This document shows positions 24,118-32,478 of a DNA stretch of 37,485 nucleotides, in pieces. Made by a program: the position numbers and the translations under genes. Every line of letters begins with the position of its first letter. The stretch's first letter is position 1. This DNA comes from Candidatus Gastranaerophilales bacterium (lineage in GTDB: Bacteria; Cyanobacteriota; Vampirovibrionia; Gastranaerophilales; Gastranaerophilaceae), in NCBI GenBank assembly GCA_947624605.1, contig CANQLA010000003.1, forward strand, positions 1 to 37,485, written 5' to 3'. The notes beneath the pieces are model-generated. The model was not told the origin of the DNA, did not search any database, and worked only from the letters and a program-made list of their open reading frames with translations.

Positions 24118-26013
24118 ATGATGAGAATATTTTTAAAAATTATATTATCATTCCTTTTCCTGAGTTTTCAAACCGTTTATGCCAATACTATGAAAGTGAA
24201 TGACATAACATTTGACAGCTCTGACAGTGTTATATTCGTTGCTACAAGCGGTTCTGAAGGTGAAGTAAATATAAAAAAAGGTATTTTAAGCAATCCTGAA
24301 AGAATTTTTATAGACATTCAAGATGCAATTTTAACAAAAAAACAAAGTTCTTATGATTTTAAAAACGGAAATCTTTCTAATTTAAAAATTTCACAATTTT
24401 CTGCAAATCCCCCTGTAGTTAGAATTGTTATGACTAATTCTCCCGGCTTTGATTTGAAAAACGTTAAAGTGATGTCTATTGGCGGAAACATTATTATTAA
24501 ACTCCAAAATTATAAACCGTCACAAAATTATTTGACTCCTATATATAGAGAGGTTCAAAACAGTGCTTATGATTATTTTGAAAAGGTTAGAATAAACCAA
24601 GTAGAAAACGAGTCTTTACAAAATGATTTTCCTATAGCTTTATCTCCCGCTGTTCCTCCGAGTGTCAGATCAAATACTGTCGTTATTCCCACTGATATAA
24701 AAAATATTACTCCTCCTAATGAACCTGTAAGAATTAATCAACCTTTTTTAAATTCTAAATTGCTTTCAAGATTTTTTGTTTCTAATGCTTTCGTGAAAAA
24801 TGGTTCTATTGTAATTTCCGGAACAGGTATTGTAAATTTGGAAAAAGTTTTTTATCTATCCAATCCTGAAAGAGTTATTTTTGATATACCTAATTCTGTA
24901 TCAGATTCAAAATTAAGAAATAAAATCTTTATGCTTAGTGAACAAGAAACTGCCAAAATTGGTCAGTTTTCTCCTACTAAAACCAGAATTGTCATTACTT
25001 CTCCTGATGCTCATAAATATAGGGCTGTTTATTCTGATGATTTGCAAAATTTATTGTTGGCAAAAGATGACAGTCTTAAAAATGTTAAATTGTTTTCAAC
25101 TACTTCTGATATTTTGTCAATAAATGTCAAGACAAGTCAGGAATACAAAACTTCCATACACAAACTGATTCTTGATTTTTCAGAGCCGATTGTTCATTCT
25201 TTGAAAAGAAATAATAATAATATTGAATTGAAATTATATAATGTAAATAACTCCGGTATAGAAAAAATTTTTAATAAAATTAATAATTCCGATTTAAAAA
25301 ATTCACAAATTAATAAAATCGGTGATATAGGAATATTTATTTCTGTGCCTATTCAAAATGATACTACCATCGATTGTCTGGAAAACTTGAATGCCAAAAG
25401 ACTTGTTTTAATGTTAAAATCTCCCAATTACTCTACTCAAATACAAAAAAATACAAAACATAATTTAAGTAAAAAAACAATAGTTATTGATCCTGGACAT
25501 GGAGGCTCCGACCCGGGTGCAATGAGAGAAAATGTCCAAGAAAAAAATCTTACTCTTGATATCGCTAAATTAGTTGTATCCAATCTTAAGGAACAAGGTG
25601 CCTCCGTCTATATTACCCGCAACGACGACTCTTTTATTTCTTTAAGTGACAGAGTTACTTTCTCTAATAACTTAAAACCTGATTTGTTTGTCAGTATCCA
25701 TATAAATGCCAGTGAAAATGAAGAAGTAAACGGCATTGAAACTCATTATTATAAAGATAACAGTATTGATTTAGCTAAATATATACATAAATCAATAGTA
25801 TCTCAATTTGATGAAAATACAAACCGAGGTGTATTTAAATCAAGATTTTACGTTATAAAAAATACTACAGCTCCTGCAGTTCTCCTCGAATTAGGCTTTA
25901 TTTCAAATATAGAAGAAAGAGGTTTACTTATGGATGAAAATCGTCAGAAAAAAATTGCGGAAAAAATTACTGAAGGTATAATAAACTATATAAATAATAC
26001 GGAAAGTAAATAA
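24118..26013 (+). CDS. N-acetylmuramoyl-L-alanine amidase with AMIN domains
   Basis: This 631-residue exported protein cuts the amide bond between muramic acid and the peptide stem of peptidoglycan. Residues 1-22 are a signal peptide (cleavage near VYANT). Two AMIN-type beta domains appear near 25-115 and 225-320; AMIN domains target amidases and secretin-linked proteins to the cell wall. A linker region leads to the Amidase_3 domain (about 452-631) with zinc ligands in IDPGHGG, VQEKNLTLDI and VSIHINA, and the catalytic Glu in VLLELGFISN. It lies one base upstream of murI, so both act on the cell wall from one transcript. No inhibitory helix insertion of the AmiB/C type is evident. Confidence 0.92.
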   Translation: MMRIFLKIILSFLFLSFQTVYANTMKVNDITFDSSDSVIFVATSGSEGEVNIKKGILSNPERIFIDIQDAILTKKQSSYDFKNGNLSNLKISQFSANPPVVRIVMTNSPGFDLKNVKVMSIGGNIIIKLQNYKPSQNYLTPIYREVQNSAYDYFEKVRINQVENESLQNDFPIALSPAVPPSVRSNTVVIPTDIKNITPPNEPVRINQPFLNSKLLSRFFVSNAFVKNGSIVISGTGIVNLEKVFYLSNPERVIFDIPNSVSDSKLRNKIFMLSEQETAKIGQFSPTKTRIVITSPDAHKYRAVYSDDLQNLLLAKDDSLKNVKLFSTTSDILSINVKTSQEYKTSIHKLILDFSEPIVHSLKRNNNNIELKLYNVNNSGIEKIFNKINNSDLKNSQINKIGDIGIFISVPIQNDTTIDCLENLNAKRLVLMLKSPNYSTQIQKNTKHNLSKKTIVIDPGHGGSDPGAMRENVQEKNLTLDIAKLVVSNLKEQGASVYITRNDDSFISLSDRVTFSNNLKPDLFVSIHINASENEEVNGIETHYYKDNSIDLAKYIHKSIVSQFDENTNRGVFKSRFYVIKNTTAPAVLLELGFISNIEERGLLMDENRQKKIAEKITEGIINYINNTESK

Positions 26014-26014
26014 A

Positions 26015-26800
26015 ATGAACAATAATCCAATAGGTGTATATGATTCGGGTATCGGAGGATTGACAGTTTTTTCAAAACTGTCTGAACTCTTACCAAATGA
26101 AAATTTTATTTATTTTGGCGATACGGCAAATATGCCCTACGGAACTAAATCTAAAGAAGATTTGTTAAAAATTACTCATAAAATTATGGATTTTTTTGCT
26201 CAAAAAAATGTTAAAGCGGTTGTAATGGCTTGTAATACTACTTCTGCCGTGGCTTATGATTGTTTGAAACACGATTATAACTTTATTATGTATCCGTTAA
26301 TACAAACTGTTTGTAAGATATTAGCAAATATTAACGCTAATAAAATAGGTGTCTTATCTACAGAAGCAACTGCAAATTCTCATGCTTACAAAATGTATCT
26401 GAAAAAATATAATCCTAACATTGATGTCATAGAACATGGCTGTCCGGGCAAATGGGTTGAATGTGTTGAATCAGGCTCACAATCCGATTTAACAAATTTT
26501 GAAATTATAAAAAATCATTTAAATATTCTTTTAAATCAAAATGTTCAAAAAATTATTTTAGGCTGTACCCATTATCCATATCTGAAAAATATTCTTGTAA
26601 ATATATCAAAAAAAGACATCTTTATTGATCCTTCGGAATATTTTGCTCAGTATATTGCCAATGATTTGGAACAATCCGGCAATAAAGCAGAAAAACAATT
26701 GTTTAAACCTGAATTTTATGTAAGTTCCAATCCGGAACAATTTTTCATTTCATCAAAAATATTTTATAATATAAATACAGTACCAACGTTAGCATGTTAG
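26015..26800 (+). CDS. murI: Glutamate racemase
   Basis: MurI converts L-glutamate to D-glutamate for peptidoglycan, without a cofactor, using two cysteines as acid and base. The 261 residues show GVYDSGIGGLTV (Asp10, Ser11), FGDTANMPYG, ACNTTSA with catalytic Cys73, and LGCTHYP with catalytic Cys184. The family length is about 255-285. It starts one base after the amidase stop and its end overlaps an upstream ATG of the next gene, so all three are probably one operon of envelope genes. Confidence 0.95.
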   Translation: MNNNPIGVYDSGIGGLTVFSKLSELLPNENFIYFGDTANMPYGTKSKEDLLKITHKIMDFFAQKNVKAVVMACNTTSAVAYDCLKHDYNFIMYPLIQTVCKILANINANKIGVLSTEATANSHAYKMYLKKYNPNIDVIEHGCPGKWVECVESGSQSDLTNFEIIKNHLNILLNQNVQKIILGCTHYPYLKNILVNISKKDIFIDPSEYFAQYIANDLEQSGNKAEKQLFKPEFYVSSNPEQFFISSKIFYNINTVPTLAC

Positions 26801-26808
26801 GAAAAAAT

Positions 26809-27393
26809 ATGAAAAAAATAATTATACTTTTTATTGCTTATGTTTTTACATCTTGTTGTGCTTTTGCACAATCTTTTATTGGTGTGGCAATGTCTGATTT
26901 TTCAACGGAAAATCCTGTTTCGTTTTTTAGTGTACAAATCCGGCAAAATATTACTTTTAATAATCTTAAACAATATAATGCGGGTACTGTTTTTTATGGC
27001 AAAGTTACAAAGGTTTCTCACGGACAGTTTGGGAAAAGACAAGCATATTTTGAATTTGAACCTACTCATTACCTCTCTCATAATGGCGTTTCCCAAATTT
27101 TTAAAGATAAATTAAAACTAAGAGTGTCTTTCTATAAGCCTTTTGACAAAAATTCCGCAAAAAAACTTGCTAAAACAGGTATAACCACTGCCGCCGGTTT
27201 GGCTTTTAATATTCCTATGTTATCTGAAGGAATTTCTTTTACCGAGGGTTTTATTAATCCTCAATATGATGATAACAGGTTTATCAGCGGTGTTAAAAAA
27301 GCTTATAAGGATTCTCCGGTTTCTTATATTGAAAAAGGTGATGAGTTAAATATATATACGGGTCAGGAAATTAATTTGAAAATTGTTGAATAA
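26809..27393 (+). CDS. Exported hypothetical protein
   Basis: ATG 26809 gives 194 residues and follows a good AGGA ribosome site; an in-frame ATG at 26794 overlaps the murI stop. The N-terminus is a signal peptide (KKIIILFIAYVFTSCCAFAQ, cleavage after AFAQ). The mature part is beta-rich, with GTVFYGKVTKVSHGQFGKRQ, a possible OB-like or outer-surface fold, and a glycine/alanine stretch TTAAGLAFNIPM. No family is recognised. It ends the amidase-murI run, so a periplasmic or envelope role is inferred. Confidence 0.6.
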   Translation: MKKIIILFIAYVFTSCCAFAQSFIGVAMSDFSTENPVSFFSVQIRQNITFNNLKQYNAGTVFYGKVTKVSHGQFGKRQAYFEFEPTHYLSHNGVSQIFKDKLKLRVSFYKPFDKNSAKKLAKTGITTAAGLAFNIPMLSEGISFTEGFINPQYDDNRFISGVKKAYKDSPVSYIEKGDELNIYTGQEINLKIVE

Positions 27394-27409
27394 TTACCAA
27401 AATGTATTT

Positions 27410-28459
27410 TTAATATTGAATATTTACTTTACAAAAATATTCAATATCATTTTTGAATATACTTTCATCTGTTAAATTTAGCTTATTATATAACTTTTTA
27501 GTTTCTTGTTCGATTTCCTTTTTATCAGATACTTTTGACAAAAAATAATTTGAACAAATAATATCAGGACTATATTTATATGATTCTTCCAAAGTTTGAA
27601 GAACTTCGTTTATTACACTTTCCGCCTCATCGATTTTATTGTCTTTCGCTAAAACAAGTGCATATTTGAGCTTCATTTTATTCAAAATTTTTTGTGAAAA
27701 TTCGGGATTATATATTAATTCGCTGTATATTTCTTCGGATTTTTCATATTTACCAATTCTGTAATACAAATCTGCATAATGAATTTTATTAATTAATTCT
27801 TGCTCAAATTTGGGAAGCTCTTCAGAAAATTTATCATTTAATTTTTCATATTTACCAATCTGTTTATAATATTCTCTAAGAAGATAAATTAAAGAAAATG
27901 CGTCTGCGTCTTCTCCGTTATATATTTTGTTTTGAACGTCTTCTGAAAATAAAATTTTTTTTGCATTATTAAAATCTTCTTTGTTTAAATAAAATGCAAT
28001 TAAATTTTGCGGATACCAACTCTTTAAATCTTTTAATATAGGAAAAGCTTTGTTAAAATATCCTAAAGAACAATAACAAAGTGCAATTTGCCGTTTTATA
28101 AAATTATGCAGTGCTTCATTTGAATTGTCGGAAAAATTTAAATATAAGTTTTGATATAGCTCTAATGACTTTTGTATATCTCCGCTTTCAAAATAACAAA
28201 ATGCCGTTTCAAGAAGTAAATCATTAATTTGTGAAGAAATTGCTTCTGTGCCTTTTAAATGAAAAATTTTTGAAATTTTAAGTTTGGTTTCTTTTATTTT
28301 GATTTCTCGGCATAAAATATCCGCAGCCCTGTAATATTTACCTTCTTCCAAATAAATTTGACCATTTTCGGCAGAAAAATACCTGTTGTATAAGATAAAT
28401 GCAATAGTTGACAAAATTGCAATAATAATTATAAACTGATAAATTATTTTTGGTTTCAT
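27410..28459 (-). CDS. TPR-repeat protein with N-terminal membrane anchor
   Basis: The 349 residues start with one transmembrane helix (IIYQFIIIIAILSTIAFILY, about residues 4-23) that anchors a repeat domain of TPR-like helix pairs, for example LLETAFCYFESGDIQKSLEL with YQNLY, and YADLYYRIGKYEKSEEIYSE. It probably faces the periplasm and acts as a scaffold; the substrate is unknown. Its last codons carry the terminator of the convergent exported-protein gene. No ribosome site precedes ATG 28459, though AT-rich -10-like boxes lie nearby. Confidence 0.65.
   Translation of the reverse strand: MKPKIIYQFIIIIAILSTIAFILYNRYFSAENGQIYLEEGKYYRAADILCREIKIKETKLKISKIFHLKGTEAISSQINDLLLETAFCYFESGDIQKSLELYQNLYLNFSDNSNEALHNFIKRQIALCYCSLGYFNKAFPILKDLKSWYPQNLIAFYLNKEDFNNAKKILFSEDVQNKIYNGEDADAFSLIYLLREYYKQIGKYEKLNDKFSEELPKFEQELINKIHYADLYYRIGKYEKSEEIYSELIYNPEFSQKILNKMKLKYALVLAKDNKIDEAESVINEVLQTLEESYKYSPDIICSNYFLSKVSDKKEIEQETKKLYNKLNLTDESIFKNDIEYFCKVNIQY
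27413..27447. terminator. Terminator of the murI operon, inside the convergent TPR gene
   Basis: A perfect 13-bp stem (ATATTGAATATTT at 27413-27425 with AAATATTCAATAT at 27435-27447) has a 9-base loop and a following CATTTTTG. It lies within the last codons of the - strand TPR gene, so its sequence must also encode protein. Confidence 0.65.
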
Positions 28460-28570
28460 GTTTCTATAACTGTAAATATAAGTACTATTATAAGTATATA
28501 TTATATTAATATTCTTTCAAAATAATATAATTATAATCATATCTTTCGACGATAAATATACTGCTAAATA

Positions 28571-28605
28571 AACATACAAAGACCCTTTAAGGGTCTTTGT
28601 ATGTT
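28571..28605. terminator. Strong palindromic hairpin after the GGGtGRT gene
   Basis: A perfect 15-bp stem (AACATACAAAGACCC at 28571-28585 with GGGTCTTTGTATGTT at 28591-28605) has a 5-base loop. It stands 22 bases beyond the stop of the leftward GGGtGRT gene and 112 bases before the TPR gene start. Only a weak T-run follows on the - strand, so it may also protect the mRNA 3' end. Confidence 0.75.
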
Positions 28606-28626
28606 ATGCTAAGAGTTTTTCATACT

Positions 28627-29625
28627 TTATTTTTGAGCATTTTCAACAGCAACAGCAACAGCAACAGTTGCACCAACCATAGGATTGTTACCCATACCTA
28701 TTACACCCATCATCTCTACGTGTGCAGGAACAGAAGATGAACCTGCAAATTGAGCATCACCATGCATTCTGCCCATAGTGTCTGTCATACCGTATGAAGC
28801 AGGACCTGCTGCAACGTTATCCGGATGAAGAGTTCTTCCTGTTCCTCCTCCTGATGCTACTGAGAAGTATTTCCTTCCGTTTTCAAAACACCATTTTTTG
28901 TATGTTCCTGCAACAGGATGTTGAAAACGTGTCGGGTTAGTTGAATTTCCGGTGATGGAAACATCTACACCTTCCTTTATCATAATTGCAACACCTTCAG
29001 AAACATCATCAGCTCCGTAACATTTTACTTTTGCTCTTTCCCCGTTTGAAAATGCCGTTTCTTTGATAACTTTTAATTCTCCTGTTTTATAATTATATTC
29101 AGTTTCAACAGACGTAAATCCATTGATTCTTGAAATTATATATGCGGCATCTTTTCCAAGTCCATTTAAAATAACTCTTAATGGTTCTTTTCTTACTTTG
29201 TTTGCATTTCTCGCAATTCCTATTGCTCCTTCAGCTGCTGCAAACGATTCATGACCTGCTAAAAAACAAAAACATTTTGTTTCTTCCCTTAATAACATTG
29301 CTCCTAAATTCCCGTGACCAAGACCTACTTTTCTTGTATCACCTACGGAACCGGGTACCGCAAAAGCTTGTAAACCTATTCCTATAGCTTCTGCTGCTTC
29401 TGCTGCAGTTTTTATGCCTTTTTTCAATGCTATTGCACAACCTAATGTGTATGCCCAGACAGCATTTTCAAATGCTATGGGCTGAATGCCTTTAACGATT
29501 TCTTCTACGTTAATTCCTTTTTCTTCACATATGGATTTCGCTTCCTCTAATGAAGCCATTCCATATTCTTTAAGTGTTTCTTTTATTGTTGACTCGCGTC
29601 TGTCTTTTCCTTCAAATTCTACCAT
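28627..29625 (-). CDS. GGGtGRT protein
   Basis: The 332 residues match the uncharacterised GGGtGRT family, named for its conserved stretch, here VASGGGTGRTLHPDN (about residue 258). Other conserved-looking blocks are VGLGHGNLGAMLL, KCFCFLAGHESFAAAEGAIG and MIKEGVDVSITGNSTNPTRF. The function is not established. It follows the Fe-S scaffold-like gene after 12 bases, a pairing known in other anaerobes. That suggests joint action on an Fe-S or one-carbon target, but this is inference. ATG 29625 follows GAGGAC. The C-terminal VAVAVAVENAQK is encoded by a short CAG/CAA-like run. Confidence 0.85.
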   Translation of the reverse strand: MVEFEGKDRRESTIKETLKEYGMASLEEAKSICEEKGINVEEIVKGIQPIAFENAVWAYTLGCAIALKKGIKTAAEAAEAIGIGLQAFAVPGSVGDTRKVGLGHGNLGAMLLREETKCFCFLAGHESFAAAEGAIGIARNANKVRKEPLRVILNGLGKDAAYIISRINGFTSVETEYNYKTGELKVIKETAFSNGERAKVKCYGADDVSEGVAIMIKEGVDVSITGNSTNPTRFQHPVAGTYKKWCFENGRKYFSVASGGGTGRTLHPDNVAAGPASYGMTDTMGRMHGDAQFAGSSSVPAHVEMMGVIGMGNNPMVGATVAVAVAVENAQK

Positions 29626-29637
29626 TGTTCAGTCCTC

Positions 29638-30336
29638 TTATTCTCTTCTGGGATCTATAACTTTTACAGCATCCGCAAATCGACCATATGTTCCTATGTT
29701 ACTTTCAAAAGCTGTTTTGTAATCTACACCTTTTTTTAATGCCGCTGTAAATTTGCCTAGATGTATAAACTTGTATCCTATAACTTCGTTATTTGCATCT
29801 AAACCTAATTCAAGAATGTATCCTTCCGCCAGTTCAAGATATCTCACTCCTTTTTCTTTCGTCGAGTGAATTGTTCCTACCTGTGAACGAAGTCCTTTCC
29901 CTAAATCTTCCAGTCCTGCTCCTATTGGCAGACCGTTCTCCGAAAATGCCGTTTGCGTCCTTCCGTATACTATTTGCAAAAATAATTCCCTCATTGCGAC
30001 GTTAATTGCATCACATACCAAATCTGTATTTAATGCCTCAAGAATTGTCTTGCCAGGAAGTATTTCTCCTGCCATCGCCGCTGAATGTGTCATTCCCGAA
30101 CAACCTAACGTTTCTATTAATGCCTCTTGTATTATTCCTTCTTTTACATTTAATGTAAGTTTACACGTTCCTTGCTGAGGAGCACAACAACCACAACCAT
30201 GAGTTAATCCGGAAATTTCTTCTATCTTTTTTACTTTCGTCCATTCGCCTTCTTGCGGTATGGGTGCAGGGTCATGCTTTGCGCCTTTGCATACGCAACA
30301 CATTTCCTGAACTTCTTTTGTTGTCTGAATTGTCAC
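29638..30336 (-). CDS. Fe-S cluster assembly scaffold-like protein
   Basis: The 232 residues contain an IscU/NifU-like core: GCGCCAPQQGTCKL, followed by GIIQEALIETLGCSGMTHSA, with conserved Cys residues spaced as in scaffolds that hold transient clusters. An extra N-terminal Cys pair (MCCVCKG, residues 12-18) is present, which IscU lacks. Start is GTG at 30336 with an AAGGAG ribosome site six bases upstream. It lies directly upstream of the GGGtGRT gene. No cysteine desulfurase is near, so its sulfur source is unknown. The family annotation in databases is iron-sulfur scaffold-like; a role with GGGtGRT is unproven. Confidence 0.75.
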   Translation of the reverse strand: MTIQTTKEVQEMCCVCKGAKHDPAPIPQEGEWTKVKKIEEISGLTHGCGCCAPQQGTCKLTLNVKEGIIQEALIETLGCSGMTHSAAMAGEILPGKTILEALNTDLVCDAINVAMRELFLQIVYGRTQTAFSENGLPIGAGLEDLGKGLRSQVGTIHSTKEKGVRYLELAEGYILELGLDANNEVIGYKFIHLGKFTAALKKGVDYKTAFESNIGTYGRFADAVKVIDPRRE

Positions 30337-30446
30337 TTTATTCTCCTTCTTAATATTCTTGACTTTTCTTATCTATATTATCTTTTCTCAAAATTTCCGG
30401 TCAAGTTTTATTTTTTCATTTCTTTCATACTTTATCCGTCTCGATT

Positions 30447-30752
30447 TTATTGTAGGTCTATAAGACTTTTGTTTATTTGTATATCTTCAAAATTTGCTTT
30501 CTGTATCGAGATTGTTTGTCTTATCATTTCTTCTTCACTTGATTTATTTCCGGTATATCTTGATATTCCCTTGAATCCTTCATGCGACATATAAAACAAT
30601 AACGCTATATATGAACATATCACTATCGCTAACAAAAATAAATTTTTGTATATCTTCCTTATTCTCACTTCCGTTTCCTTTTCCTGACTCTTATAATATG
30701 AGTTTATTTGTAAAAAATTTTTATTCAAGCAATTATGTATAAATTTTTGCAT
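30447..30752 (-). CDS. Small membrane protein, unknown
   Basis: The 101-residue protein has one transmembrane helix (KNLFLLAIVICSYIALLFYM, about residues 36-55), a polar cytoplasmic N-terminus and a short polar C-terminus. I recognise no family. Its ATG lies one base after the stop of the zinc-ribbon gene, so it is translationally coupled to it. Both may form one membrane module upstream of the scaffold gene, 110 bases away. Confidence 0.55.
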   Translation of the reverse strand: MQKFIHNCLNKNFLQINSYYKSQEKETEVRIRKIYKNLFLLAIVICSYIALLFYMSHEGFKGISRYTGNKSSEEEMIRQTISIQKANFEDIQINKSLIDLQ

Positions 30753-30753
30753 T

Positions 30754-31794
30754 TTATTTTTTATATAACTCTTCTATTCTTTCTCTTGATTCTTTATCAA
30801 GATATTCAATTGTGTATATTAGATTTTTAAAAGATTCAATATCAAATTTCTCTCCTGCCGTATGTGTTTCCGTTGTCATATAATTTGTTAATGCTAATAT
30901 TTGCTGACGTACCTTTATGTTATATTCTTCCCAGTTATCATTCTTTTTATATGAAGCTTTAAATACGTTATACTTTCTCAGGTTTTTTCTATACTCTTTT
31001 ACTTTTGCTCTGTATGAAAAAATGTCTTCACATTTTATATATCTAATCTTTATGTTCATATTTCTTTGTCTTGTTATCTCTTTTGAAAAATTTTGTGTAA
31101 ATGATATTATTCTTCCGTCAAATTGCTGATAATATCTCTGCCCATTATCTTCATAACTGAAAAGATAATGAATAGGCTCCGCTACTTCATATTCTATCCC
31201 GCTTTTACATTTCGGCGTTGGAGGATTCGTTTCATTATATATGATTTCAAATAACTCCTGACTTTCCTTCATTTCCTTCTTCTCTTTTGTTCTTGCACGT
31301 CTTTTACTCACTAATTTTATGTTCTTCGCATTGGGATAAATATTCTTTATTATATTAATAAAATATTCTTCAGGATTTATCACTTCCTCTTCTCTTTCTA
31401 AAACAATATTTCCGCTGCTTTCATATTGCGTTGAAAAAAACAAAAATTCATTGCTGTTTCTCTTATCCTTTACTATAACGTAATATCTTAATAAATTAGG
31501 TATACTCTTGGGATTATATATTATATTTTCCGAATAATACCAATTTGACGGAATTTTATAACTTGCAACAATATCTCTCGTAAATTCATAGTCTCGTATA
31601 ATTAACGTTTTATATGCCAATTTGTCATATATTTTTGTGCCTATAAAAATAAAAGTCACTATAATTACTGTGAAAACAAAAAATTTTATATGATTTTCGG
31701 ATTTTATCAGTCTTTTATTTAAAAGCTTCCCACACTTGGCACAAATTATAAAATCATCACTGTTAAATTCGCCGCATTGTGAACACTTTTTCAT
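30754..31794 (-). CDS. Zinc-ribbon membrane protein, unknown
   Basis: The 346 residues open with a zinc ribbon (CSQCGEFNSDDFIICAKCG, ligands C4, C7, C18, C21), then one transmembrane helix (IKFFVFTVIIVTFIFIGTKI, about 36-55) and a large extracytoplasmic domain of about 290 residues without recognised motifs. This zinc-ribbon-plus-anchor layout is common in uncharacterised bacterial proteins. It leads the leftward run with the 101-residue membrane protein and lies divergent to the Skp-like gene. Confidence 0.6.
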   Translation of the reverse strand: MKKCSQCGEFNSDDFIICAKCGKLLNKRLIKSENHIKFFVFTVIIVTFIFIGTKIYDKLAYKTLIIRDYEFTRDIVASYKIPSNWYYSENIIYNPKSIPNLLRYYVIVKDKRNSNEFLFFSTQYESSGNIVLEREEEVINPEEYFINIIKNIYPNAKNIKLVSKRRARTKEKKEMKESQELFEIIYNETNPPTPKCKSGIEYEVAEPIHYLFSYEDNGQRYYQQFDGRIISFTQNFSKEITRQRNMNIKIRYIKCEDIFSYRAKVKEYRKNLRKYNVFKASYKKNDNWEEYNIKVRQQILALTNYMTTETHTAGEKFDIESFKNLIYTIEYLDKESRERIEELYKK

Positions 31795-31918
31795 AATTTT
31801 CTTTCCTCTTTTATATTTTATACAAACATTAAAATAATTATAAAAAACATTTGTAGAATTGACAATTTGGTAAATTGATGTAAAAATTAATCAGTTATCA
31901 ATTTTATAGGAGATTAAT

Positions 31919-32341
31919 ATGAAAAAAATTCTTTTATTATTTGGCTTGATGTCTATTGTATTACCTTGTGTCGCTGCAGAAAAATATGCAAGTGTTAATG
32001 TGGAATACGTTATGAGTAAGTATCCGGCTGCACAAAAGGCAACTGAAGAATTAAGAAAACAAGAACTGGATATTCAAAAATTTGTAATAGATGCAAGAAA
32101 AGATTTGGAAAAAACTCCTGAAACCCAGAAAAAAACAAAAGAAGATAAATATAACAAGGATTTACAGGCAAAAGCTATGAATCTTAGAAAACAAGAGGAA
32201 ACTAAAGGTAAAGAAATTTTTACTAAATTCGATATGGCAGTTAAATCAGTTGCAAAAGCAGGCGGATATACATTAGTCGTTCCTGCTGCTCTGTATGGTG
32301 CAACAGATATTACTGATGATGTAATAAAAGCATTAAAATAA
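31919..32341 (+). CDS. OmpH/Skp-family periplasmic chaperone
   Basis: The 140 residues begin with a signal peptide (LLLFGLMSIVLPCVAA, cleavage before EKYASV). The mature part has the Skp layout: a short beta start (YASVNVEYVMSKYPAAQKAT), a long coiled-coil rich in Lys, Glu and Gln (residues 43-103), and a closing segment GGYTLVVPAALYGATDITDD. Skp chaperones unfolded outer-membrane proteins through the periplasm, so an outer membrane is implied. The start has a GGAG ribosome site. A perfect TTGACA at 31859-31864 lies upstream, but the matching -10 box is poor. Confidence 0.8.
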   Translation: MKKILLLFGLMSIVLPCVAAEKYASVNVEYVMSKYPAAQKATEELRKQELDIQKFVIDARKDLEKTPETQKKTKEDKYNKDLQAKAMNLRKQEETKGKEIFTKFDMAVKSVAKAGGYTLVVPAALYGATDITDDVIKALK

Positions 32342-32427
32342 CAGAAATCCAGCATAAATAAAAGAGCAAACATCTACTGCTTAAGATGAAGGTGCATTTG
32401 AAATAACAAAATTCAGCATAAATAAAA
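32336..32427 (+). repeat. 28-base imperfect direct repeat at the Skp gene 3' end
   Basis: Copy 1 (32336-32363) and copy 2 (32401-32427) share AAATAACAnAAnTCnAGCAT and the following AAATAAAA, with a one-base length difference. Copy 1 includes the Skp stop codon, so the gene end and its trailer appear duplicated 65 bases downstream. Confidence 0.6.
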
Positions 32428-32450
32428 AGGAAGATTATTTCTTCCTTTTT
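32424..32450 (+). terminator. Terminator of the Skp-like gene
   Basis: A perfect 10-bp stem (AAAAAGGAAG at 32424-32433 with CTTCCTTTTT at 32441-32450) has a 7-base loop and ends in a T-run. It also lies 29 bases from the end of the convergent broken transporter. Confidence 0.8.
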
Positions 32451-32478
32451 ATCTATAAATATCATTTTGTATTTTTAA

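Noticed and set aside
28635-28670. CAG/CAA-like trinucleotide run
   Set aside because: It encodes the alternating Val-Ala C-terminus of the GGGtGRT protein in its proper frame, so no separate microsatellite is needed.
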